From Gracilimonas sp965227215 (GTDB taxonomy: Bacteria > Bacteroidota > Rhodothermia > Balneolales > Balneolaceae): a DNA stretch of 64,000 nucleotides. The stretch spans positions 3,224,001 to 3,288,000 of the forward strand of contig OZ245729.1 of the NCBI GenBank assembly GCA_965227215.1, in the 5' to 3' direction. This document shows, piece after piece, positions 52,692 to 61,545 of this stretch (positions are counted from its first letter, which is position 1; every line of letters begins with the position of its first letter). Both the position numbers and the translations under genes were made by a program. The notes beneath the pieces are model-generated. The model was given only the letters and a program-made list of their open reading frames with translations. It was not told where the DNA came from and did no database searches.

Positions 52692-52952
52692 ATGGAAAAT
52701 ATCCAAGGGGAAACAGCACCGGTAATGAGCCTTAAAGACTGGGTGATTTCGGTTTTGATTTCATTCATTCCGGTTATCGGGTTTATTATGCTGTTAGTTT
52801 GGGCATTTAGTGACAGCACCAATCCAAATAAAAAGAATTGGGCTAAAGCAACGCTGATTATATTCGCAGCGGGATTTGTACTCTACCTGGTGTTCGCATT
52901 CATCTTCTTCGGGGCGATGATGTCGGCTGGTGGTGGATTCGAGTCGATGTAG
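52692..52952 (+). CDS. small two-helix membrane protein
   Basis: 86 residues with two helices (VISVLISFIPVIGFIMLLVWAF and ATLIIFAAGFVLYLVFAFIFFGAMM) joined by a polar SDSTNPNKKNW loop. The same layout is common for unannotated small proteins near this phylum's secretory genes; no function known. Followed by a terminator. Confidence 0.78.
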   Translation: MENIQGETAPVMSLKDWVISVLISFIPVIGFIMLLVWAFSDSTNPNKKNWAKATLIIFAAGFVLYLVFAFIFFGAMMSAGGGFESM

Positions 52953-52972
52953 CCATTCACTTAACACCAAGT

Positions 52973-53010
52973 AAGCCCTGCATAGTTATTATGTGGGGCT
53001 TTTTGTTTTT
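52973..53010 (+). terminator. Rho-independent terminator after small membrane protein
   Basis: AAGCCCTGCAT pairs imperfectly with ATGTGGGGCTT, followed by TTTTGTTTTT. Confidence 0.7.
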
Positions 53011-53072
53011 ACGGATATGAAACAATGAATTGAGCCCGGCGTAAATCCTTCTGAATTAACATCCCTTATTTT

Positions 53073-54284
53073 ATGCAGCAGATTATAAAATCGGTTTCCA
53101 TTGCCCTTCAAAATATTAAAGCCAATCCCTTACACACCTTTTTATCCACGCTTGGAATTATTATCGGGGTGGCTTCTTTAGTAGCTATACTTGCCCTTGG
53201 TGATGGATTGGAGCAAACCGGCCGGGAGCAAATAGAGAACACGACCTCGGTACAGATGATGCGCGTAGTGCCTAAAACAGTAGACGTGGTAAATGAAGTC
53301 AGAGTTCCGCGCGACACTGTTTATGAGTTCGGAATTAATGACGCACGGACATTAGAACAAATAGTTCAGCAATGGGGATATACCGAACTGTTGTCACAGA
53401 GTTCTAGACTGGCAACCTATCAGGATTCTTCCTTTGCCATCTACATACAGGCAACTCTGGAAAATGCACCTGATTTCACGGATGATGAGATTGATGGGAC
53501 CTATTTCACCCGTGAGGATATTGAAAATAATGCCCTCAAAGCAGTGCTTACCCGGCCATTGGCTATAAAGTGGACGGAAAATCCTGAAGATATGATTGGA
53601 AAATCCCTGACATTTGAAGGCACTTCATATGAAATAATCGGGATAGTGAATACCGATTCACAAGGGTCGCAGGCGATGATACCTTTGAGTACCTATCAGG
53701 AAAGGGTAAGTAATACAAATGCGCCTGTATTAATGTTCAAGAGCAGGAAAATTGAGGACCTGCCGGCGATGAAAGCGACAGTGGAAGATTGGTTAGATCA
53801 GAATTACGCCGAAGGTAAGGAAGCATTTAATGTAATGACCTACGAAGGCAGGGTAGAGCAGCTGAGCCAGGGAATACTGGTTTTTAAACTGGTGATGGGA
53901 GCTATTACCGGCATTTCTGTGCTGGTGGGCGGCATCGGGATTATGAATGTGCTGCTGATTTCTGTTACCGAGCGAACCAAGGAAATCGGGATTCGGAAAG
54001 CCACCGGTGCCCGAAAGAAAGATATTGTGCTTCAGTTCATTTCCGAATCAATTACCATTTCTATAGTGGGTTCTATTGTTGGATGGGTGGTAGGCGTACT
54101 TGGAGTTTTTGGAATGGTGGGTGTGATAAATCGTTTCACTAATTTCGACTTTCAGGCAGCGCTCAGTGGCAGTACAGTAATTGTTGTACTGATAATAGCT
54201 GTTCTGATAGGGATGATTTTTGGAACGTATCCCGCCTGGAAGGCGGCTAATTTAACCCCGGTGGATGCCATTCGGCATGAATGA
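53073..54284 (+). CDS. MacB/FtsX-type ABC transporter permease
   Basis: 403 residues: N-terminal helix (about 16-42, PLHTFLSTLGIIIGVASLVAILALGDG), a large MacB-type periplasmic domain (about 45-265), and three C-terminal helices (about 270-400) with ERTKEIGIRKATGARKKDIV, the conserved MacB coupling segment, ending GTYPAWKAANLTPVDAIRHE. It works with an ATPase that is not encoded next to it. Probable role in exporting lipoproteins, peptides or drugs. Confidence 0.92.
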   Translation: MQQIIKSVSIALQNIKANPLHTFLSTLGIIIGVASLVAILALGDGLEQTGREQIENTTSVQMMRVVPKTVDVVNEVRVPRDTVYEFGINDARTLEQIVQQWGYTELLSQSSRLATYQDSSFAIYIQATLENAPDFTDDEIDGTYFTREDIENNALKAVLTRPLAIKWTENPEDMIGKSLTFEGTSYEIIGIVNTDSQGSQAMIPLSTYQERVSNTNAPVLMFKSRKIEDLPAMKATVEDWLDQNYAEGKEAFNVMTYEGRVEQLSQGILVFKLVMGAITGISVLVGGIGIMNVLLISVTERTKEIGIRKATGARKKDIVLQFISESITISIVGSIVGWVVGVLGVFGMVGVINRFTNFDFQAALSGSTVIVVLIIAVLIGMIFGTYPAWKAANLTPVDAIRHE

Positions 54285-54297
54285 TTGGTGGATTAGC

Positions 54298-54576
54298 TTA
54301 GGTCACATCCCTGATTTCCGGATTTTTACTGAACACAGACTTTGCAAAAGGACAGAGAGGAAGAATTTTCAGATTCTTTTCCCGGGCAAATTCCACCGCT
54401 TGATAAACCAGTTTTTTCCCTAATCCCTCACCCCGGGCTTCATCCAAAACTTCGGTATGATCGATGATAATGCGTTCCATGCCGGCTTTGGAATAAGTCA
54501 TTTCAGCTACTCGCTTGCCTTCTCTTTCAATATAGAAGGAGCCTTTGGTTTCTGCAGTGTCGTGTTTTATTTGCAT
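54298..54576 (-). CDS. small GNAT-fold N-acetyltransferase (NATD1/YjdJ-like)
   Basis: 92 residues from the ATG at 54576. Acetyl-CoA loop in EARGEGLGKKLVYQAVEFAREKNLKILPLCPFAKSVF is the signature of the short GNAT type. A longer in-frame start at 54675 would overlap menB heavily and lacks support. It begins 40 bases after menB on the same strand. Substrate unknown. Confidence 0.85.
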   Translation of the reverse strand: MQIKHDTAETKGSFYIEREGKRVAEMTYSKAGMERIIIDHTEVLDEARGEGLGKKLVYQAVEFAREKNLKILPLCPFAKSVFSKNPEIRDVT

Positions 54577-54616
54577 GGAAATATATTTTGAGTTTTTAGA
54601 GCTTTCGTGGCAACAC

Positions 54617-55453
54617 TTATGAAGGCGACCGGTCAAATTTGTCCCAGTTGGGCTTACGTTTTTCAAGGAAAGCATTACGACCTTCTTCGGCTTCGTCGGT
54701 CATATAGGCCAAACGAGTGGCCTCTCCTGCAAACACCTGCTGCCCGACCATGCCATCATCAATGGCATTAAAAGCAAACTTGATCATTTTGATAGCAGTC
54801 GGACTTTTCGCCAAAATCTCCTGAGCCCATTCGTAGGCTGTATCTTCCAATTCTTCGTGAGGAACCACGCGATTCACCATGCCCATTTCAAACGCTTCCT
54901 GAGCGGAATAGTTAGCTCCGAGAAAGAAAATCTCACGGGCACGTTTTTGTCCTACCTGACGGGCAAGCAGGGCAGAGCCGAACCCGCCATCAAAGCTTGC
55001 TACATCGGCATCGGTTTGTTTAAAGATGGCATGTTCTTTACTCGCCAACGTAAGGTCACAGACCACGTGCAGACTATGTCCTCCACCCACAGCCCAACCG
55101 GGAACTACGGCAATTACCACTTTAGGCATGAAACGGACGAGTCGTTGTACTTCCAGAATATTGAGCCGGGCAATACCATCATCCGCTTTGTACCCGGTTT
55201 TGGAGCGAACATTTTGATCGCCGCCGGAGCAAAAGGCCCATTTACCGTCTTTCGGGGAAGGACCTTCACCACTTAAAAGAACCACTCCAATGTCATTATC
55301 CTCTTTGGCATCACTTAACGCCTCATAAAGCTCAAATACCGTTTTTGGGCGAAATGCATTCCGGATTTCCGGGCGATTAAAAGCAATCCTCGCCACCCCA
55401 TTCGATTTCTTATAAGTGATGTCTTCGTATTCTTTGACGGTTTGCCAGTTCAT
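54617..55453 (-). CDS. menB: 1,4-dihydroxy-2-naphthoyl-CoA synthase
   Basis: 278-residue crotonase-fold enzyme closing the second ring of menaquinone from o-succinylbenzoyl-CoA. WAFCSGGDQNVRSKTGY (about 74), VPGWAVGGGHSLHVVCDLTLASKEHAIFKQTDADVASFDGGFG (about 118) with the catalytic Asp, and a C-terminal Tyr/Arg region are as in MenB. Last of menF-menD-menH-menB, two bases after menH. Confidence 0.95.
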   Translation of the reverse strand: MNWQTVKEYEDITYKKSNGVARIAFNRPEIRNAFRPKTVFELYEALSDAKEDNDIGVVLLSGEGPSPKDGKWAFCSGGDQNVRSKTGYKADDGIARLNILEVQRLVRFMPKVVIAVVPGWAVGGGHSLHVVCDLTLASKEHAIFKQTDADVASFDGGFGSALLARQVGQKRAREIFFLGANYSAQEAFEMGMVNRVVPHEELEDTAYEWAQEILAKSPTAIKMIKFAFNAIDDGMVGQQVFAGEATRLAYMTDEAEEGRNAFLEKRKPNWDKFDRSPS

Positions 55454-55455
55454 GA

Positions 55456-56271
55456 CTAACGATGGTTTTGTATGAAATTTATAAGTTGATTTACAAGCGG
55501 TTCAGGCTGATCCAAATGTACGCGGTGGCCGGCTTCTTTCACAACCGTTAATTCCGTATCTCTGAGTTCTTTCTGCATTTGCCGGTTGATATGCAGAAAT
55601 TTTGAGTCCTTTTCTCCAACCAACAACTGAACGGGAATAGGAATTTCACTCAATCGATCCCGAACACAGGGCATGGTGCCGGTTCCGAATCCTTGTAAAC
55701 TGTTGGCCAGCCAAAACGGGTTTTGATCCTTTTGAATCTTGTTCATCTTGTCAAGCAGTTCCGGCTCAGGATTCGTCGAATTGAATAACGGCATCTTTGC
55801 CCAGTCTTCCAGAAAACCATCAAAATTTCCGGTGATGGCATCCGACCGACGGGCATCAAGTGATTGCCGGGCCTGGCGTTCGGTTTCTCCTTCAATACCA
55901 AAGGTGCTGCTTTCCAGAATCAATCCTTTGTATAGGTCCGGGCGGTGAAGGGCAAGTTGCAGGGCTAACCGTCCGCCCATGCTGTATCCGTATAGGAAAA
56001 GGGGAATTTGTAGCTGCTCGCTGATTAGTTTGGTAAGGTCGGCTACCTGTTCTTTAGTGGAAAATCGGTAGTGAAGTTCGGCTCCTTCGCTATTTCCGTG
56101 CCCCAACAGGTCGATGGTTATGGGATTGCAGTATTTCCTGAGTTCAGGAATGAGATGCTCAAACTGCCTGCCGCTTCCCATAAAGCCGTGAAGCAGTACA
56201 AGGTTGGGCAGCGTTTCAATTTCCTGGTGAATATCAAAGTGATAAGAGATGCCTCTTACGCGAATATTCAT
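55456..56271 (-). CDS. menH: SHCHC synthase (alpha/beta hydrolase)
   Basis: 271-residue alpha/beta hydrolase that eliminates pyruvate from SEPHCHC. LLHGFMGSGRQFE (oxyanion), LLGHGNSEG, nucleophile Ser in GYSMGGRLAL (about 97), Asp in VGEKDSKF (about 212) and His in EAGHRVHLDQPE (about 246). The start overlaps the menD stop by four bases. The MenH name relies on this operon place. Confidence 0.9.
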   Translation of the reverse strand: MNIRVRGISYHFDIHQEIETLPNLVLLHGFMGSGRQFEHLIPELRKYCNPITIDLLGHGNSEGAELHYRFSTKEQVADLTKLISEQLQIPLFLYGYSMGGRLALQLALHRPDLYKGLILESSTFGIEGETERQARQSLDARRSDAITGNFDGFLEDWAKMPLFNSTNPEPELLDKMNKIQKDQNPFWLANSLQGFGTGTMPCVRDRLSEIPIPVQLLVGEKDSKFLHINRQMQKELRDTELTVVKEAGHRVHLDQPEPLVNQLINFIQNHR

Positions 56272-57983
56272 GGGTCTTTATTGTGATCGAAATTCCAAAG
56301 TGCGTGTCGCTGTTCCATCGACTCATCAGCTCCGGTCATGCATTCCATCACATGAACTCCATTTCGCTGGATAAGTCGGTCAAAGGTAGCAATAATTTGC
56401 TCCGGTCTCGAAACGAGGGTATGATCTATGTTATGAGCCCGGCACAGTGCGGCTACTTTCGCCGTTTGGGGCGTTTCAAAATAAGGGGTGTACTTACTCT
56501 TGATTTGATGAACCGGAAGCATCCGGAAGATGGTACCCCCGCCGTTATTCAGTAAAACAATAACCAGCGGATGTTTGACTTTCTTTGCCATCAGCAGAGC
56601 GTTGGTGTCATGCAAAAAGGCAATGTCTCCCACAAAAAGAACTCCCGGTTTCTCGGAAGCCAGGCTTATTCCCATAGCAGTAGAAGTAATTCCATCAATG
56701 CCGGCAGCTCCCCGGTTTACGTAAATGTCTTTTCCATCAAATTCGCCAAACAGAGACATATCACGAACCGGAAACGAATTGGAGAGCATGGTGAAGGCCT
56801 TCTTGGGGATATTCTCCATTACCTTGGAAAATACATAGCCATCGGTAATGGGGGCAGAAGGGTGGAGCTGCTGCTCTCTGAATGTTTTGAAGTCCTTCTC
56901 CATTTTCCGCCACTTTTTCATCCAGTCTTTATCGGCTGCCCCGGTTACTTCGGGAATTTTAAGTGGCCCTTTGAGGGTAATTTGCTTGTCGGAAGATAAG
57001 CTACCATCTACCCAACGGTTAGGCCCCATAAAGCTGATTTGCATAGCCCCGGTGTGCTTATCAAGAAATTCGTTGAGGGCTTTACTGACGGGTTGTGCTC
57101 CAAACCGCAGAATTAAATCCGTATTCAATTCATCCCAGTTCGCTTCATTTCTTAGAAACCCATCAAAACCCTGTATGGTGTGTCTTGAAGTGGGTACCTG
57201 GGAACCGGGCTCGGCTAAAATCGGAGCATCTAAAGCACGAGCAAGCGGGGTGATAAACTCTAGTTGTTCCGATCTATTGGTTGGCCCAACCACTATTAAC
57301 GGCCGTTCGGCAGAGATGAGATCTGACCAGAAGGTTTCCCCCATTTCTATAGCGCCATCTTCCCGGCTATACCTGGGCGAGGGCCGGCGGGATTGTTTTT
57401 CGTTCTCAAACTCAATCTGCCGCAGATATTTCTGATCCGGTTCAAAAGGTTTTGTAAACGGGAAATTTAGGTGTGCAACGCCTTCTTTCTCTGCTGATTG
57501 TTGAACAGCTTGTGAAGCTGCGAGCTTCAGGCGCCTCAAACTGCGTTCATGCGAATCAGGTTCTCCTACTTCATGAAAAAAGACCGGATAATCTCCGAAT
57601 AGCTTTAGCTGATCAATGGTTTGTGATGCTCCCAATCCCCGATAGTGAGGGGGACGGTCGGCACTTATAATAATCATGGGGACACCGGACTGAGCAGCTT
57701 CTATAACAGCCGGGTAATAGTTTGCAGCCGCCGTACCGGAAGTGCAGACTAAAACGGCCGGCTTTCCGGTGTACTTACCAATTCCTAGTGCAGTAAATGA
57801 AGCAGAGCGTTCATCAATGGCAACATGCTTCTTAAATCCCGAGTGAGCAGCAAAAGCAAGGGTTAAAGCCGTAGAGCGGGAGCCCGGTGAGATTACAATG
57901 TGTTCAACACCTTCTTCAAACAGGGAGCGTATAAAATTAGTGCTCCAGACGAAGGCAGCATTTTGCGGTTCATTTTCTTGCAT
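56268..57983 (-). CDS. menD: SEPHCHC synthase
   Basis: 571-residue thiamine-diphosphate enzyme joining isochorismate and 2-oxoglutarate. N-terminal SPGSRSTALTLAFAAH with catalytic-region DERSASFTALGIGK and TSGTAAANYYPAVIEA, and a C-terminal ThDP/Mg2+ motif GDIAFLHDTNALLM...LNNGGGTIF. Overlaps menF by 14 bases and menH by four, so the operon is tightly coupled. Confidence 0.95.
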   Translation of the reverse strand: MQENEPQNAAFVWSTNFIRSLFEEGVEHIVISPGSRSTALTLAFAAHSGFKKHVAIDERSASFTALGIGKYTGKPAVLVCTSGTAAANYYPAVIEAAQSGVPMIIISADRPPHYRGLGASQTIDQLKLFGDYPVFFHEVGEPDSHERSLRRLKLAASQAVQQSAEKEGVAHLNFPFTKPFEPDQKYLRQIEFENEKQSRRPSPRYSREDGAIEMGETFWSDLISAERPLIVVGPTNRSEQLEFITPLARALDAPILAEPGSQVPTSRHTIQGFDGFLRNEANWDELNTDLILRFGAQPVSKALNEFLDKHTGAMQISFMGPNRWVDGSLSSDKQITLKGPLKIPEVTGAADKDWMKKWRKMEKDFKTFREQQLHPSAPITDGYVFSKVMENIPKKAFTMLSNSFPVRDMSLFGEFDGKDIYVNRGAAGIDGITSTAMGISLASEKPGVLFVGDIAFLHDTNALLMAKKVKHPLVIVLLNNGGGTIFRMLPVHQIKSKYTPYFETPQTAKVAALCRAHNIDHTLVSRPEQIIATFDRLIQRNGVHVMECMTGADESMEQRHALWNFDHNKDP

Positions 57984-59433
57984 GTTCCAAAGCAGTTAGC
58001 ATGGGGATGAACTTCAGATTGGTTTCATCCCATTCTTTTTGAGGGTTTGAGTCCTCCACAATACCACATCCTGCAAAAAATCTCACCTCATTAGATTTAA
58101 TTAATCCGCTGCGGATGGCCACCACAAACTCTCCCTCGCCATTTGCGTTAATCCAGCCAACCGGAGCGGCATACCAACCCCGATCAAAATGTTCGAGCTT
58201 GTTGATATATGGCATGGCTGCTTCACGGGGATATCCGCCAACGGCCGGGGTAGGATGGAGGCGCGAAAGAACTTCGGTTCGTGAAACGCCTTCCTTAATG
58301 CGGGCATGAACCGGAGTATAAAGATGCTGCACATTGGATAGTTTTTTAACTCCCGGAGTAACCGGATGTTCGAAGACATCCGAAAAGCGTTGCAGGTTCT
58401 CCTCAATAGCGTCCAGCACAAAAGCATGTTCGCTCAGATCTTTCTGGCTGTGCAGAAGCTCATACTCAAGCACCGCATCTTCGGAAGCTGTTTTACCTCG
58501 CGAAATACTACCGGCCAGTCCTTCTGTGAGCACTTCCCGGTCGTGAAAGGAAGCCAGCCGTTCGGGAGTACTGCCAATAAAACTGGATTCCCCATCCTGG
58601 CTAATCAGAAAAGAGTAGCAATCAGGATATTGATTGCGCAGGTGATTGAGTAAGCGAGTGTCGGATACCGGCTCCTTTAGCTTTACATTCAGCTCCCGGG
58701 CCAGTACAATTTTCTTGAATTCTCCCGATTTAATCAGGTCGGTGGCATTCTCTACGGAATCCACCCATTTTCGATAATCCTCTGAACCGCTATCAGGCGT
58801 GTTAACTTCAGATTTGAAAGATTTATTCGACTCGATCTGGTAGGTTCCTGCATCACAGATTCGGTCGAGATTGTCAAAAGTTTCAACAAAAGAATTGTAG
58901 ATATCAGTTTCTGAATCAGACGGGTCGATATTTTTGGTAACCGTTAATACAGTAAATTTTCCTTCCTGTACCAACATCCACTCGGGTAAATTGAATGAAC
59001 CTGCCCCAAATGCTCTCCATTGCTTTCCTACGTTATGATCAAAAAATGAAAATCCACCCAATAGGTGAACAGAAGAAAGGTGATGATTCAGGTTGGAGAT
59101 GTGATGAACCGTATTCAGTAATTCCTTTCCCTGATCGGATGCATTTCTAAACCGTTGCTTACCGGTGGTTTGAATACGGGCAAGGGAGCCGGCAGCGGCA
59201 ATAGAAAAATCTACAGACGGCTTTTCCCAATAATAATGAAAAGTATCTTTATCAGGATATTGTTCCAGAACGGCAAGTGCATCTACAGTGGGAATCTGTA
59301 TGGATAAAGACAGATATTGATACTGCTCCCGATTTTCTGAAATGAAGTCAATGGCGTCAAATAGATCAAGTTTTGACACCTGTTGTCTGAAGCAATCTTT
59401 CACATCTTGTAAAGCAGGATTCTGTGAATCCAT
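57970..59433 (-). CDS. menF: isochorismate synthase
   Basis: 487-residue chorismate-utilising enzyme converting chorismate to isochorismate. The C-terminal domain holds KIVLARELNVKLKEP (about 240), FIGSTPERLASF (about 290), EGLAGSISRGKT, HLYTPVHARI, LHPTPAVGGYPREAA (about 395) and FVVAIRSG...FAGCGIVEDSNPQKEWDET. First gene of the menFDHB operon, preceded by no recognised promoter. Confidence 0.93.
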   Translation of the reverse strand: MDSQNPALQDVKDCFRQQVSKLDLFDAIDFISENREQYQYLSLSIQIPTVDALAVLEQYPDKDTFHYYWEKPSVDFSIAAAGSLARIQTTGKQRFRNASDQGKELLNTVHHISNLNHHLSSVHLLGGFSFFDHNVGKQWRAFGAGSFNLPEWMLVQEGKFTVLTVTKNIDPSDSETDIYNSFVETFDNLDRICDAGTYQIESNKSFKSEVNTPDSGSEDYRKWVDSVENATDLIKSGEFKKIVLARELNVKLKEPVSDTRLLNHLRNQYPDCYSFLISQDGESSFIGSTPERLASFHDREVLTEGLAGSISRGKTASEDAVLEYELLHSQKDLSEHAFVLDAIEENLQRFSDVFEHPVTPGVKKLSNVQHLYTPVHARIKEGVSRTEVLSRLHPTPAVGGYPREAAMPYINKLEHFDRGWYAAPVGWINANGEGEFVVAIRSGLIKSNEVRFFAGCGIVEDSNPQKEWDETNLKFIPMLTALEHARK

Positions 59434-59599
59434 ATATTGGCTGTATTTTAGTTTTCAATATAAATTGAAAGTACGGAATATTACAGCAATGTTAAACTAC
59501 TTTTAGTTCCTGTTTTTGGAATAAGTGAACAATCAGATAAATTCAAAATTCTGCCCGGAGGAGTAAGGTGTCGTAATAGACAGAAAATTGATTCTTGCT

Positions 59600-59875
59600 T
59601 TACTGAGCGTCGTCGTCTTCGCCGGTAGAGTAAGGATTGTAAATCCCGTGCTCGGTTGGGTCATATTCGGCAAGCTTAAAGAAATGCTCCCAGGCTGCTT
59701 CGCTTTTTCCGTTATCATCAACCCAGGTTGGGTGACTTTGCTTAATAAGGCCCACCACACGTTTGGCATAGCTTACTCGCTCTTCGGTATCTTCGATCCG
59801 TGGAAGGGCGGCAATCATCAAATCTAAATTGTAGCCGCAGTCAAAGTCTTTGGGTTTTTGCTGATGTATAAACAT
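59600..59875 (-). CDS. DUF4290-like protein
   Basis: 91 residues: LMIAALPRIEDTEERVSYAKRVVGLIKQSHPTW, then AAWEHFFKLAEYDPTEHGIYNPY. The spaced IEDxEER...VV..I....P......W.H.F.L..YD matches my memory of the DUF4290 family of Bacteroidota, of unknown function. Acidic tail. It is 167 bases beyond menF on the same strand. Confidence 0.65.
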   Translation of the reverse strand: MFIHQQKPKDFDCGYNLDLMIAALPRIEDTEERVSYAKRVVGLIKQSHPTWVDDNGKSEAAWEHFFKLAEYDPTEHGIYNPYSTGEDDDAQ

Positions 59876-60055
59876 GAATTGAAATAGAGATAGGTTGAAT
59901 TAATTCTGAAGGAAAATAAGCCTTAATGGGCATAGATTAAAATGGAATATGATTTACTGTCCCATCTCAGATTTTCAGCCAATATATCTCGGACTCTCGG
60001 TAAATTATTTCTTAGTTTTGGGGAATAGACAAGAAAACATCACACGAAGAAATTT

Positions 60056-61048
60056 ATGTATCACAATTCCATACTGGAGGCGGTTGGTAACACCCCGCTC
60101 ATCAAGCTGAACCATGTAAACGGTAATTCTGAAGGCACCCTTTTGGCAAAGGTTGAATACTTCAATCCGGGGCATAGTATCAAAGACCGCATAGCCATCA
60201 AGATGATTGATGATGCCGAAGAGAAAGGCTTACTTAAACCGGGAGGCACCATTATTGAAGGTACTTCAGGGAATACAGGGATGGGGCTGGCTCTTGTTGC
60301 CGTAACCAGGGGATACAAGTGCATCTTTACTACCACCGATAAGCAGAGTAAATCGAAAGTAGATTTGTTGAAAGCTTTAGGGGCGGAAGTAATTGTTTGC
60401 CCTACTAATGTAGAGGCAGATCACCCCGACAGTTATTACTCGGTGGCGAAGAGACTCAGCGAAGAAATTGAAAATTCTTACTACCCCAACCAATACGACA
60501 ACAAGAGCAATTTTGCTGCCCATTACGAAACAACGGGTCCTGAGATTTGGGAACAAACAGAAGGTAAAATAACCCACTATGTAGCCGGAATGGGAACGGG
60601 TGGTACGATTTCTGGAACGGGTAAATACCTGAAGGAGAAGAATCCGGATATCAAAGTAATTGGAATCGACAGTGTAGGTTCTGTGTACAAGAAATACTTT
60701 GAGACGGGTGAATTCGATAAGAATGAGATTAAGCCCTATATGACCGAGGGAATCGGAGAGGATATCATCCCCGGTACCATCGATTTTGATTATGTAGATG
60801 AAGTTATTCAGGTAAATGATAAGGATTCAGCGTTAGTGACCCGTCGCCTGGCTCGGGAAGAAGGTTTGTTGATTGGGTGGTCTTGTGGTGCGGCTGTAAA
60901 AGGTGCCCTGAACTATATTGAGGAAAATCCACTGGGTAAAGATGATGTTATGGTCATCATTATGCCGGATAGCGGCACTCGTTATATCGGCAAGGTGTAT
61001 AACGATGAATGGATGAAAGAGCAGGGCTTTCTTAACGAAGACGAATAA
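60056..61048 (+). CDS. PLP-dependent cysteine synthase / cystathionine beta-synthase family
   Basis: 330-residue fold-type II PLP enzyme. The PLP lysine is Lys43 in NPGHSIKDRIA; the PLP-phosphate loop is GTSGNTG (about 68-75) and GTGGTISGTGKYLK (about 175). The QYDNKSNFAAHYETTGPEIW segment is closer to the cystathionine beta-synthase core than to CysK, but no CBS-domain pair follows. It makes cysteine from acetylserine or cystathionine from serine plus homocysteine; sequence alone cannot decide. Confidence 0.88.
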   Translation: MYHNSILEAVGNTPLIKLNHVNGNSEGTLLAKVEYFNPGHSIKDRIAIKMIDDAEEKGLLKPGGTIIEGTSGNTGMGLALVAVTRGYKCIFTTTDKQSKSKVDLLKALGAEVIVCPTNVEADHPDSYYSVAKRLSEEIENSYYPNQYDNKSNFAAHYETTGPEIWEQTEGKITHYVAGMGTGGTISGTGKYLKEKNPDIKVIGIDSVGSVYKKYFETGEFDKNEIKPYMTEGIGEDIIPGTIDFDYVDEVIQVNDKDSALVTRRLAREEGLLIGWSCGAAVKGALNYIEENPLGKDDVMVIIMPDSGTRYIGKVYNDEWMKEQGFLNEDE

Positions 61049-61094
61049 TTTTTGTATCTAAGGTTAATCAATACAAAACAGAACAAAGGTATTT

Positions 61095-61412
61095 ATGGCT
61101 AAGAAAGATCAGACGATGAATCCCGGTAAAATGGAAATTGAACTGAAGGAAGAGGAGGCAACGGGTACGTATTCCAACCTGGTGATGATCACTCATTCAC
61201 CTTCCGAGTTTATTCTCGATTTTATTGCGGTGATGCCGGGTGTACCTAAAGCCCGGGTTGTTAAAAGAATGATTCTGACTCCGGATCATGCCAAACGTCT
61301 GGCCAATGCTCTGAATGACAACGTAGCCCGTTACGAGCAGGAACATGGAGCCATCAGCTCTAATGAGAAGGTGGATATGCACATGTATAGGGGCCCGCAG
61401 CCGGAAGCGTAA
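61095..61412 (+). CDS. DUF3467 protein
   Basis: 105 residues: MEIELKEEEATGTYSNLVMITHSPSEFILDFIAVMPGVPKARVVKRMILTPDHAKRLANALNDNV is a full-length DUF3467 match. The family is common across bacteria and of unknown function. It follows the cysteine synthase gene after 46 bases. Confidence 0.93.
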   Translation: MAKKDQTMNPGKMEIELKEEEATGTYSNLVMITHSPSEFILDFIAVMPGVPKARVVKRMILTPDHAKRLANALNDNVARYEQEHGAISSNEKVDMHMYRGPQPEA

Positions 61413-61510
61413 GAGTTTGCTGAATATTGAATATTGAACATTCAATGATGAAGCTAATTATCCCTATCTGATATATGGTGTTGGAGCTAATGATGTAACT
61501 ATTTTTCACT

Positions 61511-61535
61511 CGCTCTGACGCTCTGCGTCGGAGCG
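61511..61535 (-). terminator. strong GC hairpin at the end of the lptFG unit
   Basis: CGCTCTGACGC (61511-61521), loop TCT, then GCGTCGGAGCG (61525-61535): 11 pairs with one G-T. It starts 11 bases after the lptG stop on the minus strand, but no long T-run follows, so it may act as an mRNA 3' end rather than a full terminator. Confidence 0.45.
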
Positions 61536-61545
61536 AAATGGATTG

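Noticed and set aside
61425..61448. GAATATTGAATATTGAACATTCAA tandem motif
   Set aside because: Short AT-rich tandem with no wider structure; not counted as a feature.
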